From Lysobacter sp. cf310 (lineage in GTDB: Bacteria > Pseudomonadota > Gammaproteobacteria > Xanthomonadales > Xanthomonadaceae): 64,000 nucleotides of DNA. The stretch covers positions 729,032 through 793,031 of the forward strand of contig NZ_FOSS01000002.1 in NCBI RefSeq assembly GCF_900114355.1, in the 5' to 3' direction. The position numbers and the translations under genes were made by a program. Of this stretch, positions 27,637-38,418 are shown piece after piece (positions within the stretch are counted from its first letter, which is position 1; each line of letters starts with the position of its first letter). Below the pieces are notes generated by a model. The model did no database searches. It was not told where the DNA came from and worked only from the letters and a program-made list of their open reading frames with translations.

Positions 27637-28500
27637 TCAACGGTCCGACTTGAGGTATTGCAGGAACGGGTCGTCGCGGTCGAGCACGATCACGCTGTCG
27701 CCGTCCTTGAAGGACTGGCGGTAGGCCTCGAGGCTGCGCTGGAAGGCGTAGAAACTCGGGTCCTTGTTGGCCGCGGCCGCGTAGGTGCGCGCGGCCTCGG
27801 CATCGCCTTCGCCGCGCAGGCGCTGGGCGTCGCGCTCGGCCTCGGCCACGATCACGGTCTTGTCGCGGTCGGCGGTGGCGCGGATCGCCTGCGACAGCTC
27901 CACGCCTTCGGCGCGCTTCTGGCTGGCGACCTGCAGACGCTGCGAGCGCATGCGGTTGTAGACCGAGGCCAGCACGTTGCTGTCCTGCGGCAGGTCGATG
28001 CGCTTGATGCGGATGTCGATGATGCGCACGCCCAGGGTGGCGGCGGCGCGGTTGATCCCGACCAGCTGCTTGCCGATCACGGTGGCGCGGTCGCCGGAAA
28101 CCACCTGGGTCAGGGTGCGCGAGTTGATCTCGTTGCGCAGCGAGTCCTTGATGATCGGCGCCAGGCGCGCGGCGGCGGTGTTCTCGTCGCCGCCGGTGGC
28201 CTGATAGAAGCGGCTCAGGTTTTCGATCTGGCCGATCGCGAAGAAGTCGACGCTGACGTCGAGCTTGTCGGCGGTCAGATAGCGTTCCGGCGCGGCGGTC
28301 AGCACCTGCAGGCGGCGGTCGAACACCGAGGCGTTCTCGATCAGCGGCCACTTGAAGTGCAGACCGGGGCCGATGTCGCGGCGCACGATGGTGCCGAGGC
28401 GGAACACGATCGCGCCGTGCCCTTCCCTGACCACGAACATCGATCCCAGCAGGGCCAGCAGCACGGCTACGACCACGGCGATCCAGGCGGAGAATTTCAT
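27637..28500 (-). CDS. hflC: FtsH protease modulator HflC (SPFH/band 7)
   Basis: A 287-residue membrane protein with an N-terminal anchor (IAVVVAVLLALLGSMFVV), a band-7 domain (about 22-190) and a long coiled coil with AEAERDAQRLRGEGDAEAARTYA. HflC pairs with HflK in a periplasmic cage around FtsH and restrains its attack on membrane proteins. Starts inside the hflK stop (ATGA overlap), giving matched synthesis of the two partners. Length matches relatives. Confidence 0.97.
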   Translation of the reverse strand: MKFSAWIAVVVAVLLALLGSMFVVREGHGAIVFRLGTIVRRDIGPGLHFKWPLIENASVFDRRLQVLTAAPERYLTADKLDVSVDFFAIGQIENLSRFYQATGGDENTAAARLAPIIKDSLRNEINSRTLTQVVSGDRATVIGKQLVGINRAAATLGVRIIDIRIKRIDLPQDSNVLASVYNRMRSQRLQVASQKRAEGVELSQAIRATADRDKTVIVAEAERDAQRLRGEGDAEAARTYAAAANKDPSFYAFQRSLEAYRQSFKDGDSVIVLDRDDPFLQYLKSDR

Positions 28501-29630
28501 TGTGCGGGCTCCTCGCGGCCATCCGGGCGCTTGCTGCGCGCCGGGCGCGACATGGTTTCGTTACCCGAATCGGACGACGGCGTCGCGATCGTCGGCGCCA
28601 GCAGCTCCGGCGTCAGCAACGGCGCGGAATTGCCGCCGCGGCGTTCCGGCAGAGGCACGTAGAGCATCTGGCGCGAGTCGCCGCCGACGATCTTGCGGTT
28701 GTCGCCCATCACCTGCTGCACGGTTTCCAGCCACAGACGCTTGCGGGTGACTTCCGGCGCGGACTTGTACTGATCGACCAGCAGCGAGAAGCGGCTGGCG
28801 TCGCCTTGCGAGCGCGCGATCACCGCGGTCTTGTAGCCCTCGGCTTCGGTGCGCACCTGCGAGGCCTGGCCGCGCGCTTCCGGCACGACCTTCTTGGCGT
28901 AGGCCTCGGCCTGGTTGATCGAGGTGGCCTTGTCGGCGTCGGCGCGCTGAGCTTCGTCGAAGGCGTCCTTGACCTCATCCGGCGGACGCGCGTTGGGCAG
29001 GTTGAGCTCGGTCAGGGTCAGGCCGGTACGGTAGGCCAGCAGCGACTCCTGCAGGCGCGCGCGCACCACCGTGGTCAGGGCGCCGCGGGCGCTCAGCACG
29101 GTGTCCAGGTCGGAACGGCCGATCTGCTCGCGCAGCACGCTCTGCGCGGCCTGCTGCAGCACGTCGGCGGAATCGCGCGAACCGAACAGGTACTGCTGCG
29201 GATCGCCGATGCGGTACTGCACGTTGATCTCGACGTTGACCATGTTGCCGTCGCGGGTCAGCACCGGCACGGTCTCGGTGTAGGCGTTGCTCTGGGTCGC
29301 GTTGACCTTGGTCACGCGTTCGATCGGCCAGGGCGCCTTGAAATGCGGGCCGGGCTGGAGGATGCGCGAGAAATGGCCGAAGCGCAGGACCACGCCGCGC
29401 TCCTGCTCGGTCACCAGCACGAAGCAGTTGAAGACCAGCCACAGGCCCAGGATCGCGGCGACCCAGCGCAGGATGCTGCCCCCGCCCATGCCGCCACCGC
29501 CGCCGAACAGGCCGCGAAGGGGGTCTAGCAAGGCATCCAGGCCGCGGCCGTCGGACTTGCGTTGCCGCGGCGATCGACCGTTGGGGTCGGATCCGCCGGA
29601 ATTGTCACTGCCAGGGGTGTTCCAGGCCAT
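28497..29630 (-). CDS. hflK: FtsH protease modulator HflK (SPFH/band 7)
   Basis: A 377-residue protein: Gly/Ser-rich cytoplasmic N-terminus (MAWNTPGSDNSGGSDPNG), one membrane helix (about 55-75, ILRWVAAILGLWLVFNCFVL), band-7 domain (EQERGVVLRFGHFSRIL, GDPQQYLFGSRDSADVL), long helical region (KKVVPEARGQASQVRTEAEG) and a Pro/Ser-rich tail. Partner of HflC in the FtsH-regulating complex. Overlaps hflC by four bases. The ftsH gene itself is 5 kb away on the same strand. Confidence 0.97.
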   Translation of the reverse strand: MAWNTPGSDNSGGSDPNGRSPRQRKSDGRGLDALLDPLRGLFGGGGGMGGGSILRWVAAILGLWLVFNCFVLVTEQERGVVLRFGHFSRILQPGPHFKAPWPIERVTKVNATQSNAYTETVPVLTRDGNMVNVEINVQYRIGDPQQYLFGSRDSADVLQQAAQSVLREQIGRSDLDTVLSARGALTTVVRARLQESLLAYRTGLTLTELNLPNARPPDEVKDAFDEAQRADADKATSINQAEAYAKKVVPEARGQASQVRTEAEGYKTAVIARSQGDASRFSLLVDQYKSAPEVTRKRLWLETVQQVMGDNRKIVGGDSRQMLYVPLPERRGGNSAPLLTPELLAPTIATPSSDSGNETMSRPARSKRPDGREEPAQ

Positions 29631-29705
29631 GCCTGCTCCAAAGAGGGAACTGCACCCGTGTTCAGCTGACGGGTCGGTTGATTCTAGGTGGGGGCCCTGG
29701 CCGTC

Positions 29706-31013
29706 TCAAGCAAGGTCGTCCGGTACAGCCACCGATTCCAGCAAAGACCGCAGCGGCTCGCCGTGCGGCTGGGCGAACAGGCGCTGGGCGTCGGCGATGG
29801 CCAGATCGACCTCCAGCTCCCAGCCGTGCTCGTCGGCGCGTTCAGCGCGGACCGCGCCCAACTCGTGCAGGCGGGCGCGCAGGCGCGCGCCCTGCGGCGG
29901 CACCCGCAGCGCGCCGGCGACGTGGCGCAGCTCCAGGGCCTCGCCCAGCGCGGTGCGCAGCAGGTCCAGGCCACGGCCATCGCGCGCCGACAGCCAGACC
30001 CGGGTATGGCCCTCGCCCGGACGGTCGATGCGCGGCTGAGCGCCGTCCAGGCGGTCGATCTTGTTGAACACCAGCAGCTGCGGCAGGTCGCCGGCGCCGA
30101 TCTCCTGCAGCACCGCGTCGACCTGGGCGATGCGCTCGTCGCGCAGCGGGTCGGCGGCGTCGATCACGTGGATCAGCAGGTCGGCCTCGCGCGCTTCCGA
30201 CAGGGTCGAGCGGAACGCGGCCACCAGATCGTGCGGCAGGTCGCGCACGAAACCGACCGTGTCGGCCAGCACCGCCGCGCCGCCGGACAGATCGATCCGG
30301 CGCACGGTCGGGTCCAGGGTCGCGAACAGTTGGTCGGCGGCGTAGGCCTCGGCGCCGGTCATGGCGTTGAACAGCGTGGACTTGCCGGCATTGGTGTAGC
30401 CGACCAGGGCCACGCGCGGCAGTTCGCTGCGCATGCGCGCGCGCCGCATCTGGGTGCGCTGCACCTCGACCTTGTCCAGGCGCTTCTGCAATTGCTCCAG
30501 GCGCTTCTGCAGCAGGCGGCGGTCGGTTTCGAGCTGGGTTTCGCCGGGGCCGCGCAGGCCGATCGAACCGCCGCGCTGGCGCTCCAGGTGGGTCCAGCCG
30601 CGCACCAGGCGCGTGGCCATGTGCTTGAGCTGGGCCAGTTCGACCTGCAGCTTGCCCTCGGCGCTCTGCGCGCGCTGCGAAAAGATGTCCAGGATCAGGC
30701 CGGTGCGGTCGACCACGCGCCGTTCCAGCGCGCGTTCCAGGTTGCGTTCCTGGCCGGGCGACAGCGGGTGGTTGACCAGGATCAGGTCGGCGCCGGTGGC
30801 ATCGGCTGCGGCCTTGACCTCGGCCAGCTTGCCGCTGCCGATCAGCATCGCCGCGTTGGGGCGGTCGATGCGCGCGGTCAGCACGGCGGCCACGGTGGCG
30901 CCGGCCGACTTGGCCAGATCGGCGAATTCTTCCAGCAAGCCCTCGTCCGGCGGACCGCCGGCGTGGGGCTGGATCAGTAAGGCGTGTTCGCCTTTGCGTG
31001 AGCGTTCAAACAT
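29706..31013 (-). CDS. hflX: GTPase HflX
   Basis: A 435-residue ribosome-associated GTPase. The N-terminal HflX domain contains HPLSPGQERNLERALERRVV, a coiled coil (about 160-190) with GLRGPGETQLETDRRLL, then the G domain: GYTNAGKSTLFNAMTG (G1), DLSGGAAVLADTVGFVRDLP (G3), NKIDRLD (G4). HflX splits stalled or heat-damaged ribosomes. It follows hfq and precedes hflK, as in most gammaproteobacteria. Length is usual. Confidence 0.97.
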   Translation of the reverse strand: MFERSRKGEHALLIQPHAGGPPDEGLLEEFADLAKSAGATVAAVLTARIDRPNAAMLIGSGKLAEVKAAADATGADLILVNHPLSPGQERNLERALERRVVDRTGLILDIFSQRAQSAEGKLQVELAQLKHMATRLVRGWTHLERQRGGSIGLRGPGETQLETDRRLLQKRLEQLQKRLDKVEVQRTQMRRARMRSELPRVALVGYTNAGKSTLFNAMTGAEAYAADQLFATLDPTVRRIDLSGGAAVLADTVGFVRDLPHDLVAAFRSTLSEAREADLLIHVIDAADPLRDERIAQVDAVLQEIGAGDLPQLLVFNKIDRLDGAQPRIDRPGEGHTRVWLSARDGRGLDLLRTALGEALELRHVAGALRVPPQGARLRARLHELGAVRAERADEHGWELEVDLAIADAQRLFAQPHGEPLRSLLESVAVPDDLA

Positions 31014-31108
31014 CGAGTCAGCAAGATGGGGAGGAAAACCGGGAATGCAAGCGCGGCGGGACGCTACCGCCCCGCCATCGTCTCATTCCTGCCCGCCCCT
31101 GGCCCGCC

Positions 31109-31387
31109 TCACTCGTTCTCGTCGTCGCCCTCGGCGCCGCCGCCTTCGCTGGACTGCACGTAGCCGCCGCCAGGACCGACGCGGACGTTGCGCGCGGGCA
31201 CCACGGTCGAGATCGCGTGCTTGTAGACCATCTGGCTCACGGTGTTGCGCAGCAGGACCACGAACTGGTCGAAGGATTCGATCGTGCCCTGCAGCTTGAT
31301 GCCGTTGACTAGGTAGACCGAGACCGGTACGCGTTCGCGCCGCAGCGCATTCAGGAAAGGATCCTGTAAGGATTGCCCCTTGGACAT
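31109..31387 (-). CDS. hfq: RNA chaperone Hfq
   Basis: A 92-residue hexameric RNA chaperone. Sm1 core: [27 protein letters not shown]; Sm2: [13 protein letters not shown] with the conserved KH pair. The distal and proximal face residues (Gln8, Tyr25-type aromatics, the RRER rim) are visible. The C-terminal tail is acidic and Gly-rich ([11 protein letters not shown]), unlike the longer tail of E. coli. Lies between miaA and hflX in the conserved order. Confidence 0.98.
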   Translation of the reverse strand: MSKGQSLQDPFLNALRRERVPVSVYLVNGIKLQGTIESFDQFVVLLRNTVSQMVYKHAISTVVPARNVRVGPGGGYVQSSEGGGAEGDDENE

Positions 31388-31531
31388 CAGTAGTTCCCCA
31401 GCTTTCTAGTTATAAGGTTCGGTGCCAAAGACGGCCCTGGACATCCTGTCGGACCGCGTCGCCGGTAGCTGTCCCCACAGCGGTGACCGGCCGATGGTAA
31501 CGCAAGTGGCCGTTGCGGATACGGGCCGAAC

Positions 31532-32521
31532 TCAGGCTTTGCGATGCGCGTGCCGGGATCCGCCGATGAACAGCGCGACGGCCCGTTCCAGGGCCTGGGC
31601 GTCGGCGCTCGGGTCGAACCAGCGGGCGTCCAACTGGCCGCGCAGCCAGGTCAATTGGCGCTTGGCGAGCTGGCGGGTGGCATAGATGCCGCGGTCGCGG
31701 AATTCGGCGGCGGCCTGCGCGCCGCCCTCGCCGTCCAGGAACTCCCAGGCCTGGCGGTAGCCGACCGCGCGCAAGGCCGGCAAGTCCAACGGCCGCGGAT
31801 GCGCCTGCAATTCCGGCAAGCCGCGCAAAGCCCGGACCTCGTCGAGAAAGCCGCCCGCCAGCATGGCGTCGAAGCGCTGGGCGATGCGCGCGTGCAGCAC
31901 GGCGCGGTCGGCCGGCGCCAGCACCAGCTTCAGCACCCGGTACGGCAGGCGCGGCGCGCCGGCGGCCTCGCGCCGCCAGTCGCTGATGCGGCGGCCGGAC
32001 AGGCGGTAGACCTCGAGCGCGCGCTGGATGCGCTGGGCGTCGGTGGCGTGGATGCGTGCGGCCGCCTCCGGGTCCAGCGCGGTCAGCTCCGCGTGCAGGG
32101 CCGCCCAGCCGCGTTGACCGGCCTCGGCGGCAAGCTCGGCGCGCACCTCGGCATCGGCCTCCGGCATCGGCGCCAGCCCCTGCAACAGGGCGTGGAAGTA
32201 CAGCCCGGTGCCGCCGGCCAGGATGGGCAGGCGCCCGCGCGCGGCGATCTGGTCCAGCGCGCGCCGGCCGTCGACCGCGAACTCGGCCGCCGAGTACGGC
32301 TGCCAGGGCTGGCGCAGGTCGATCAGATGGTGCGGCACCCGCGCCAGCTCCTCGGCGCCGGGCTTGGCCGAGCCGATGTCCAACCCGCGGTAGACCAGGG
32401 CCGAGTCGACGCTGACGATCTCGCCGCCGTAGCGCTGCGCCCAATCCAGCGCGAGCGCGGTCTTGCCCGAGGCGGTCGGGCCCATCAGGGCGATCGCGAG
32501 CGGGCGCGGGTCGGCGGACAT
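31532..32521 (-). CDS. miaA: tRNA dimethylallyltransferase
   Basis: A 329-residue enzyme that adds the dimethylallyl group to A37 of tRNAs reading UNN codons. The P-loop is [14 protein letters not shown], followed by [19 protein letters not shown] and the HHLIDLRQP segment; [18 protein letters not shown] and [15 protein letters not shown] come later. Start MSADPRPLA at 32521 puts the P-loop at the usual distance; the frame is open 51 codons further. Upstream is a long gene-free repeat region. First gene of the miaA-hfq-hfl run. Confidence 0.97.
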   Translation of the reverse strand: MSADPRPLAIALMGPTASGKTALALDWAQRYGGEIVSVDSALVYRGLDIGSAKPGAEELARVPHHLIDLRQPWQPYSAAEFAVDGRRALDQIAARGRLPILAGGTGLYFHALLQGLAPMPEADAEVRAELAAEAGQRGWAALHAELTALDPEAAARIHATDAQRIQRALEVYRLSGRRISDWRREAAGAPRLPYRVLKLVLAPADRAVLHARIAQRFDAMLAGGFLDEVRALRGLPELQAHPRPLDLPALRAVGYRQAWEFLDGEGGAQAAAEFRDRGIYATRQLAKRQLTWLRGQLDARWFDPSADAQALERAVALFIGGSRHAHRKA

Positions 32522-32604
32522 GCGGGGGCGGCGGTTCCGGTACGGAGGCGAGCGCGCAGACTCGCACAGCCGCGCAGCTCGCGGAAGCGCGCGCCATCCA
32601 GCGG

Positions 32605-33240
32605 TTTCCACAAAGCTTGTGGGCAAGCGCTGGGGCAAGCCTGTTGATAAGCCGCTGCGGCGCAGGCGCAGCAAGGCCCGCGCGCAGTTCGATCAAATTT
32701 TAGCCAGGCCCCGCGCGCTATCCACAAAGCCTGTGGACAAACCTGCGGACAGTATTGGGACGACATGGCTGAGAGCCAGGCGCAGCAAGGAGCGCAAGAG
32801 GTCTGTCGAAAAAATGACCAGCGAAATCGCTTGACTTGCTTGCGCGAAGACGCATGCGCGACGGTCGCCGCGCGAACCGCGGATGCGGAACGAATGCGAT
32901 CGGATTCGTCAATACGCAATCGCCGCCATTGCGTGCTGCAACGCAATACGAAGCGGGCGTCGCGACTAATCCACACGGCCTGTGGACAAGCCTGCGGACA
33001 GTCTCGCGCGAAGCCTGCGCAGAGCCAAGCGCAGCAAGGCCCGCAAGGAATTTGGCTAAAAATTAGCCAGCGAAATTGTTTGACAGATTCCGGCTTTTCG
33101 GCATCCCGAACGAACGCGTCCGCATGCCCAGATTGGCGATCGCGTCAAGCTTGAAATTCCCATTCCGATGCGCTTGCACGCGCATCGCGCGCGACTATCC
33201 ACATCGCCTGTGGACAAGCCTGCGGACAGTTGCGTGACGA
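32605..33240. repeat. Four imperfect copies of a DnaA-box-like inverted repeat unit
   Basis: Copies start near 32605 (TTTCCACA), 32718 (CTATCCACA), 32967 (TAATCCACA) and 33195 (CTATCCACA). Each pairs a forward TATCCACA-like word with a reverse TGTGGACAA-like word 3-5 bases later; copies 2-4 continue with a CCTGCGGACAGT word. All are followed, 30-80 bases on, by a GCGCAGCAAGG-like word. Three forward boxes differ from TTATCCACA at one position. Confidence 0.75.
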
Positions 33241-33377
33241 AGCTCGCGCAGGCCAGACGGCGCAAGGGGCGCAGCAAGTTTGGCGACAAATTCGCCATCG
33301 CTGCGAACGGCCGACGCCGAAGCGCGGCGTTCGCGCACCAAGGCGCAATGAGACGCGAAAACGAGCGCCTCGCGGAG

Positions 33378-33403
33378 CCCCTCTCCCGCGTGCGGGAGAG
33401 GGG
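33378..33403. repeat. Interspersed palindromic element (CCCCTCTCCCGC type)
   Basis: CCCCTCTCCCGC-GT-GCGGGAGAGGGG is a perfect 12+2+12 dyad followed by TTGGGGTGAGGGG and, near 33452-33498, a related CCCCTCATCC...GCGGGAGAAGGG stretch. This element class is widely scattered between genes in proteobacteria. It lies in the miaA-folP gap. Confidence 0.7.
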
Positions 33404-33675
33404 TTGGGGTGAGGGGCTGCGACAGAGACGTCGTTCGTACTTGGTCGCGCCCCCTCATCCGCCCTGCGGGCACCCTCTTCCGCCTGCGGGAGAAGGGAAT
33501 GCGCAGCCCGCTCGGATGCGCGCATAAAAAATCGCGCGTCTTGCGCCCGTGGCGCCACGAAGCACAAGGCCATCGCATCGCCGCGCGCAGACGCCAGATG
33601 CGGCATGCCCGCGCGACCGTGCGCGCCATGCCACGATCGAATGCATGCGCCGGCCAATGCCGGCACGTCTGCGGC

Positions 33676-34575
33676 TTATTCGTCGTCCGGCCACTTCGGC
33701 ATCGATGGCGCGGCCGTGCGACGCGGCATCGCCTGCGCCGCCACCGCCTCCCATACCTTGAGCGCGTCCACCGTCGCGGCGACGTCGTGCACGCGCAGCA
33801 GGCGCGCGCCGCGCTGGGCCGCGATCAGGTGCGCGGCGACCGAGCCGTGCACGCGCTCGCGCGCCGATTCGCGACCGGTGAGCTCGCCTATGCTCTTCTT
33901 GCGCGACAGGCCGGCCAGCACCGGCACGCCGAGTTCGGCGTAGCGTTCCAGCTGCGCCAGCAGGGTCAGGTTATGGGCGAGGGTCTTGCCGAAGCCGAAA
34001 CCGGGATCCACCACGATCTTCTTCTTGGCGATGCCGGCCATCTCGGCGGCGAAGATGCGCTCGGCCAGAAAGCGATGAACCTCGGCGACGACGTCGTCGT
34101 ACTCCGGCGCGGCCTGCATGCTGCGCGGCTCGCCCTGCATGTGCATCAGCACCACCGGCACGCCCAGCGCGGCGGCGGCGTCCAGCGCGCCCTCGCGGCG
34201 CAGCGCATAGACGTCGTTGATCAGGCCGGCGCCGGCCGCGACCGCGGCGCGCATGACCTCGGGCTTGGAGGTGTCGACGCTGATCGGCAGGTGCGTGTCC
34301 CGCGCCAGGCGCTCGATCACCGGAATCACCCGGCGCAGTTCTTCCTCCACCGTCACCTCGTCGGCGCCCGGTCGCGTGGATTCGCCGCCGATGTCGAGCA
34401 CGTCGGCGCCCTCCTGCGCCAGGCGCAGCCCATGCGCGACCGCGGCATCCGCGCTGTCGTGCGCGCCGCCGTCGGAAAACGAATCGGGGGTGACATTGAC
34501 GATGCCCATCACGCGCGGCCGGTCGAGCTTGAGGGCGCGGCCGTTGCAATCCAGGATCGGGGCGAGGTCGAACAT
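33676..34575 (-). CDS. folP: Dihydropteroate synthase
   Basis: A 299-residue enzyme of folate synthesis, condensing p-aminobenzoate with the pterin diphosphate; the sulfonamide target. Seen in order: MGIVNVTPDSFSDGG, VLDIGGESTRPGADEV, PISVDTSKPEVMRAA, INDVYALRREGALDAA, VVLMHMQGEPRSMQ, VVDPGFGFGKTLAHNL, LAGLSRKKSIGELTG and the C-terminal LLRVHDVAATVDALKVW. Follows ftsH in the same direction as in most gammaproteobacteria, but the two are separated by 325 bases with an inverted repeat pair. The C-terminal 20 residues are a Pro/Met-rich extension. Confidence 0.97.
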   Translation of the reverse strand: MFDLAPILDCNGRALKLDRPRVMGIVNVTPDSFSDGGAHDSADAAVAHGLRLAQEGADVLDIGGESTRPGADEVTVEEELRRVIPVIERLARDTHLPISVDTSKPEVMRAAVAAGAGLINDVYALRREGALDAAAALGVPVVLMHMQGEPRSMQAAPEYDDVVAEVHRFLAERIFAAEMAGIAKKKIVVDPGFGFGKTLAHNLTLLAQLERYAELGVPVLAGLSRKKSIGELTGRESARERVHGSVAAHLIAAQRGARLLRVHDVAATVDALKVWEAVAAQAMPRRTAAPSMPKWPDDE

Positions 34576-34706
34576 GGGCGGTCTCGTGCGGCGTCGGGGC
34601 GAGCCGGCATGCTACCGCGCACGGGTGGAGGATGCGTTCGAGGACGGGAGCGCGGGTTGCCGATAGGCGTCGGCGCACGAGCGGTCGTCGGCAAGCGCGT
34701 GTCGCG

Positions 34707-34819
34707 ATCGCGGCTTACGCCGCTCCCACAGGAAGCGAGCGGGTCCGTCGGGCGTGCAGGCCCTGTCGCGCGCCTGAGCACAGCCACGGGTTTCCTGTGG
34801 GAGCGGCGTAAGCCGCGAT
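34707..34819. repeat. REP-like pair: exact 28-base inverted repeats
   Basis: The 28 bases at 34707-34734 (ATCGCGGCTTACGCCGCTCC and on) are the exact reverse complement of 34792-34819 (TTCCTGTGGGAGCGGCGTAA and on), separated by 57 bases. The head GTGGGAGCGGCG matches the other repeats at 39068, 42595 and 51171. Large stem-loops of this kind are typical of Xanthomonadales extragenic palindromes. Confidence 0.85.
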
Positions 34820-34854
34820 GAACCTTCCCACCCCACGCCCCGCCCCAAACGAAA

Positions 34855-34877
34855 AACGCCGGGGCTAGCCCGGCGTT
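34855..34877 (-). terminator. Rho-independent terminator of ftsH
   Basis: On the minus strand, AACGCCGGGCTAGCCCCGGCG forms a tight GC stem followed by TTTTTCGTTT. It lies about 25 bases past the ftsH stop. Confidence 0.85.
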
Positions 34878-34900
34878 CTCGTAAGCGAATCCAGCCTGGT

Positions 34901-36796
<1,896 letters not shown>

Positions 36797-36892
36797 TCAG
36801 TTCCTGCCTGCTGCCCGTGGGGGGCATGGTTGCCGCTGGCGCGTCTGTGCGCCGTGAGATCGGAATACGGGCCTGGGCCCGAATCCCGCACC

Positions 36893-37525
36893 TTACTTAA
36901 TTTGTGCCCGCTTGCCCTGTGCCAGGGCGTAGACCTCGGGCGAACGCTTGCGCGAGGCCGCGGGTTTGCGGATCGAGACCTTGGCGTAACGACGGCGCAG
37001 CTCGCGCACGTAGTCGTCGAAGCCGACGCCCTGGAACAGCTTGATCAGGAAGGCCCCGTCCACGCGCAGATGGCGGTCGGCGAAATCCATCGCCAGCTCC
37101 GACAGGTGCATCGCTCGCGGCAGGTCCACCGCATCCACACCGCTCATATTGGGGGCCATGTCCGACAGCACAAGGTCCACGGTCTGTCCGCCCAGGCTGG
37201 CCTCCAGCTGGGATAGGACCGCATCCTCCCTGAAATCGCCATGAAGAAACTCGACCCCGGCCAGGCTGGGCATCTCCAGGATGTCCAGGGCGATGACCCG
37301 GCCCTTGGGGCCCAGGGCCTGGCGCACCCACTGCGACCAGCCGCCCGGCGCCGCGCCCAGGTCGACCACGACCATGCCCGGCTTGAGCAGGCGGTCGCGC
37401 TCGACCAGTTCCTCCAGCTTGTAGGCCGCGCGCGAGCGCAAACCTTCGGCCTTGGCCTTCTTCACGAAGGGGTCGGAGAAGTGTTCCTTGAGCCAGCGTT
37501 GGCTGCTTTTACTGCGGGTTGCCAT
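36893..37525 (-). CDS. rlmE: 23S rRNA 2'-O-ribose U2552 methyltransferase RlmE (FtsJ/RrmJ)
   Basis: A 210-residue SAM-dependent methyltransferase acting on the ribosomal A-loop late in 50S assembly. [18 protein letters not shown] carries the first catalytic Lys; [15 protein letters not shown] is the SAM motif; [18 protein letters not shown] has the catalytic Asp; [17 protein letters not shown] the second Lys; [14 protein letters not shown] the Glu. Start MATRSKSSQ at 37525; longer frames run antisense through yhbY. Divergent from yhbY with 69 bases between, and followed by ftsH, the conserved order. Confidence 0.97.
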   Translation of the reverse strand: MATRSKSSQRWLKEHFSDPFVKKAKAEGLRSRAAYKLEELVERDRLLKPGMVVVDLGAAPGGWSQWVRQALGPKGRVIALDILEMPSLAGVEFLHGDFREDAVLSQLEASLGGQTVDLVLSDMAPNMSGVDAVDLPRAMHLSELAMDFADRHLRVDGAFLIKLFQGVGFDDYVRELRRRYAKVSIRKPAASRKRSPEVYALAQGKRAQIK

Positions 37526-37594
37526 GGCGGCCGGCGGGGCTAGTGGGCCGCCATGATACCCTGACGCCCCCTCCGTACCCCGTTGCGTGCCCGA

Positions 37595-37900
37595 ATGCCC
37601 ACCCTCCTGACCTCCTCCCAGACTCGATTCCTGCGGGGCCAGGCGCATGACCTGAAGGCGATGCTGCAGGTCGGCGGCAAAGGCATCACCGACGCCCTGG
37701 TGGCCGAGATCGACCTGGCCCTGGAACACCACGAGCTCATCAAGGTCAAGGTCGGCGCCGACGATCGCGAAGTCCGCGACGCCATGATCGCCGAGCTCGC
37801 CGAGCGCACCGGCGCAGCCCTGGTCCAGCGCATCGGCCACACCGCCGTGTACTACCGCCAGAGCAAGGACAAGCGCCAGATCGTGTTGCCGCGTGCCTGA
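37595..37900 (+). CDS. yhbY: Ribosome assembly RNA-binding protein YhbY (CRM domain)
   Basis: A 101-residue single CRM-domain protein. [20 protein letters not shown] is followed by the GGKGIT loop (GxxG-type RNA-binding motif) and [32 protein letters not shown]. Binds pre-50S particles. Divergent from rlmE, which also matures the 50S, as in many gammaproteobacteria. ATG at 37595 is preferred to an upstream start at 37583. Confidence 0.95.
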   Translation: MPTLLTSSQTRFLRGQAHDLKAMLQVGGKGITDALVAEIDLALEHHELIKVKVGADDREVRDAMIAELAERTGAALVQRIGHTAVYYRQSKDKRQIVLPRA

Positions 37901-37914
37901 ACGGCTTGACGGCC

Positions 37915-38042
37915 GGGAGTCGGGATTAGGGATTGGGCAAAGCTGAACGGCCCAGCCTCCCGCCTAGCCGGCCCGCCCCTCGCTCAAGTCCCCAAGCCCG
38001 CGTTTAAACGAATTCCGAATCTCCAATCCCGAATCCCAGCCC
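37915..38042. repeat. Interspersed inverted repeat of the GGGATTGGG type
   Basis: GGGAGTCGGGATTAGGGATTGGG (split at 37916-37938) faces its near reverse complement GAATCTCCAATCCCGAATCCC at 38018-38038, with about 80 bases between. Similar sequences are scattered between genes in this bacterial family. It fills the yhbY to Mth938-like gap. Confidence 0.6.
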
Positions 38043-38043
38043 C

Positions 38044-38418
38044 ATGCAACTGACGCTGGAAAACCCGGATCACACCTATTTCCTGCGCGGCGCCGACGGC
38101 CAGGTCGCCCTGGTCAACGAGCGCCGGCTCGAAGCCAGCTTCGTGCTCTCCCCCGACACCCTGATCGAGGGCTGGGCGGTCCAGGACGTGCGCCAGCTCA
38201 GTCTGGACGACCTCGCGCCGCTGCTGGCGCTGGACCCCGAGCTGATCGTGCTGGGCGCGGGCGCCACCCAGGCCTTCCCGCCGCCGGCTACCCTGGCCGC
38301 CTGCCTCAGCCGCGGCGTCGGCCTGGAAACCATGACCAACGCCGCCGCCGCGCGCACCTTCAACGTGCTCGCGGGCGAAGGCCGGCGCGTGGTCGCGGGG
38401 TTCGTGCTGGGCGCGTGA
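38044..38418 (+). CDS. Mth938-like (DUF498) domain protein
   Basis: A 124-residue protein with the compact fold of Mth938/NDUFAF3: QVALVNERRLEASFVLSPDTLIEGW at the start, then PELIVLGAGATQAFPPP and GLETMTNAAAARTFNVLAGEGRRVVAG. The eukaryotic relative assists complex I assembly; the bacterial role is unknown. The stop overlaps the next gene start by four bases, so the two are coupled although functionally dissimilar. Confidence 0.9.
   Translation: MQLTLENPDHTYFLRGADGQVALVNERRLEASFVLSPDTLIEGWAVQDVRQLSLDDLAPLLALDPELIVLGAGATQAFPPPATLAACLSRGVGLETMTNAAAARTFNVLAGEGRRVVAGFVLGA

Larger units (their letters stand above)
32522..33675. other. 1.15 kb gene-free region between miaA and folP
   Basis: No credible gene on either strand. 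It holds four copies of a DnaA-box-like repeat (32605-33240), a stem-loop GGCTAA/TTAGCC near 33053-33067, and a palindromic element at 33378-33403. Short ORFs across it translate the repeats (for example a recurrent VDKPADS peptide) and look spurious. Base composition is less GC-rich than the genes around it. Confidence 0.8.
34576..34900. other. 325-base gap between folP and ftsH
   Basis: Contains the ftsH terminator (34855-34877) and an exact 28-base inverted repeat pair of the GTGGGAGCGGCG family. No gene is apparent. The promoter of folP presumably lies between the repeats and its ATG, but no boxes are clear. Confidence 0.7.

Noticed and set aside
31388-31440. Sigma54-like promoter (TTGGCAC) upstream of hfq
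   Set aside because: The -12 element does not fit: the sequence reads CCTTATA where TTGC is needed.
32765-33154. Small ORFs in the miaA-folP gap
   Set aside because: They translate the repeats, lack ribosome sites and differ between copies in frame.
32605-33240. Chromosomal origin of replication
   Set aside because: DnaA-box-like words are present, but dnaA, dnaN, rpmH and gyrB are absent from the area and no AT-rich unwinding element is evident; the units look like a repeat family.
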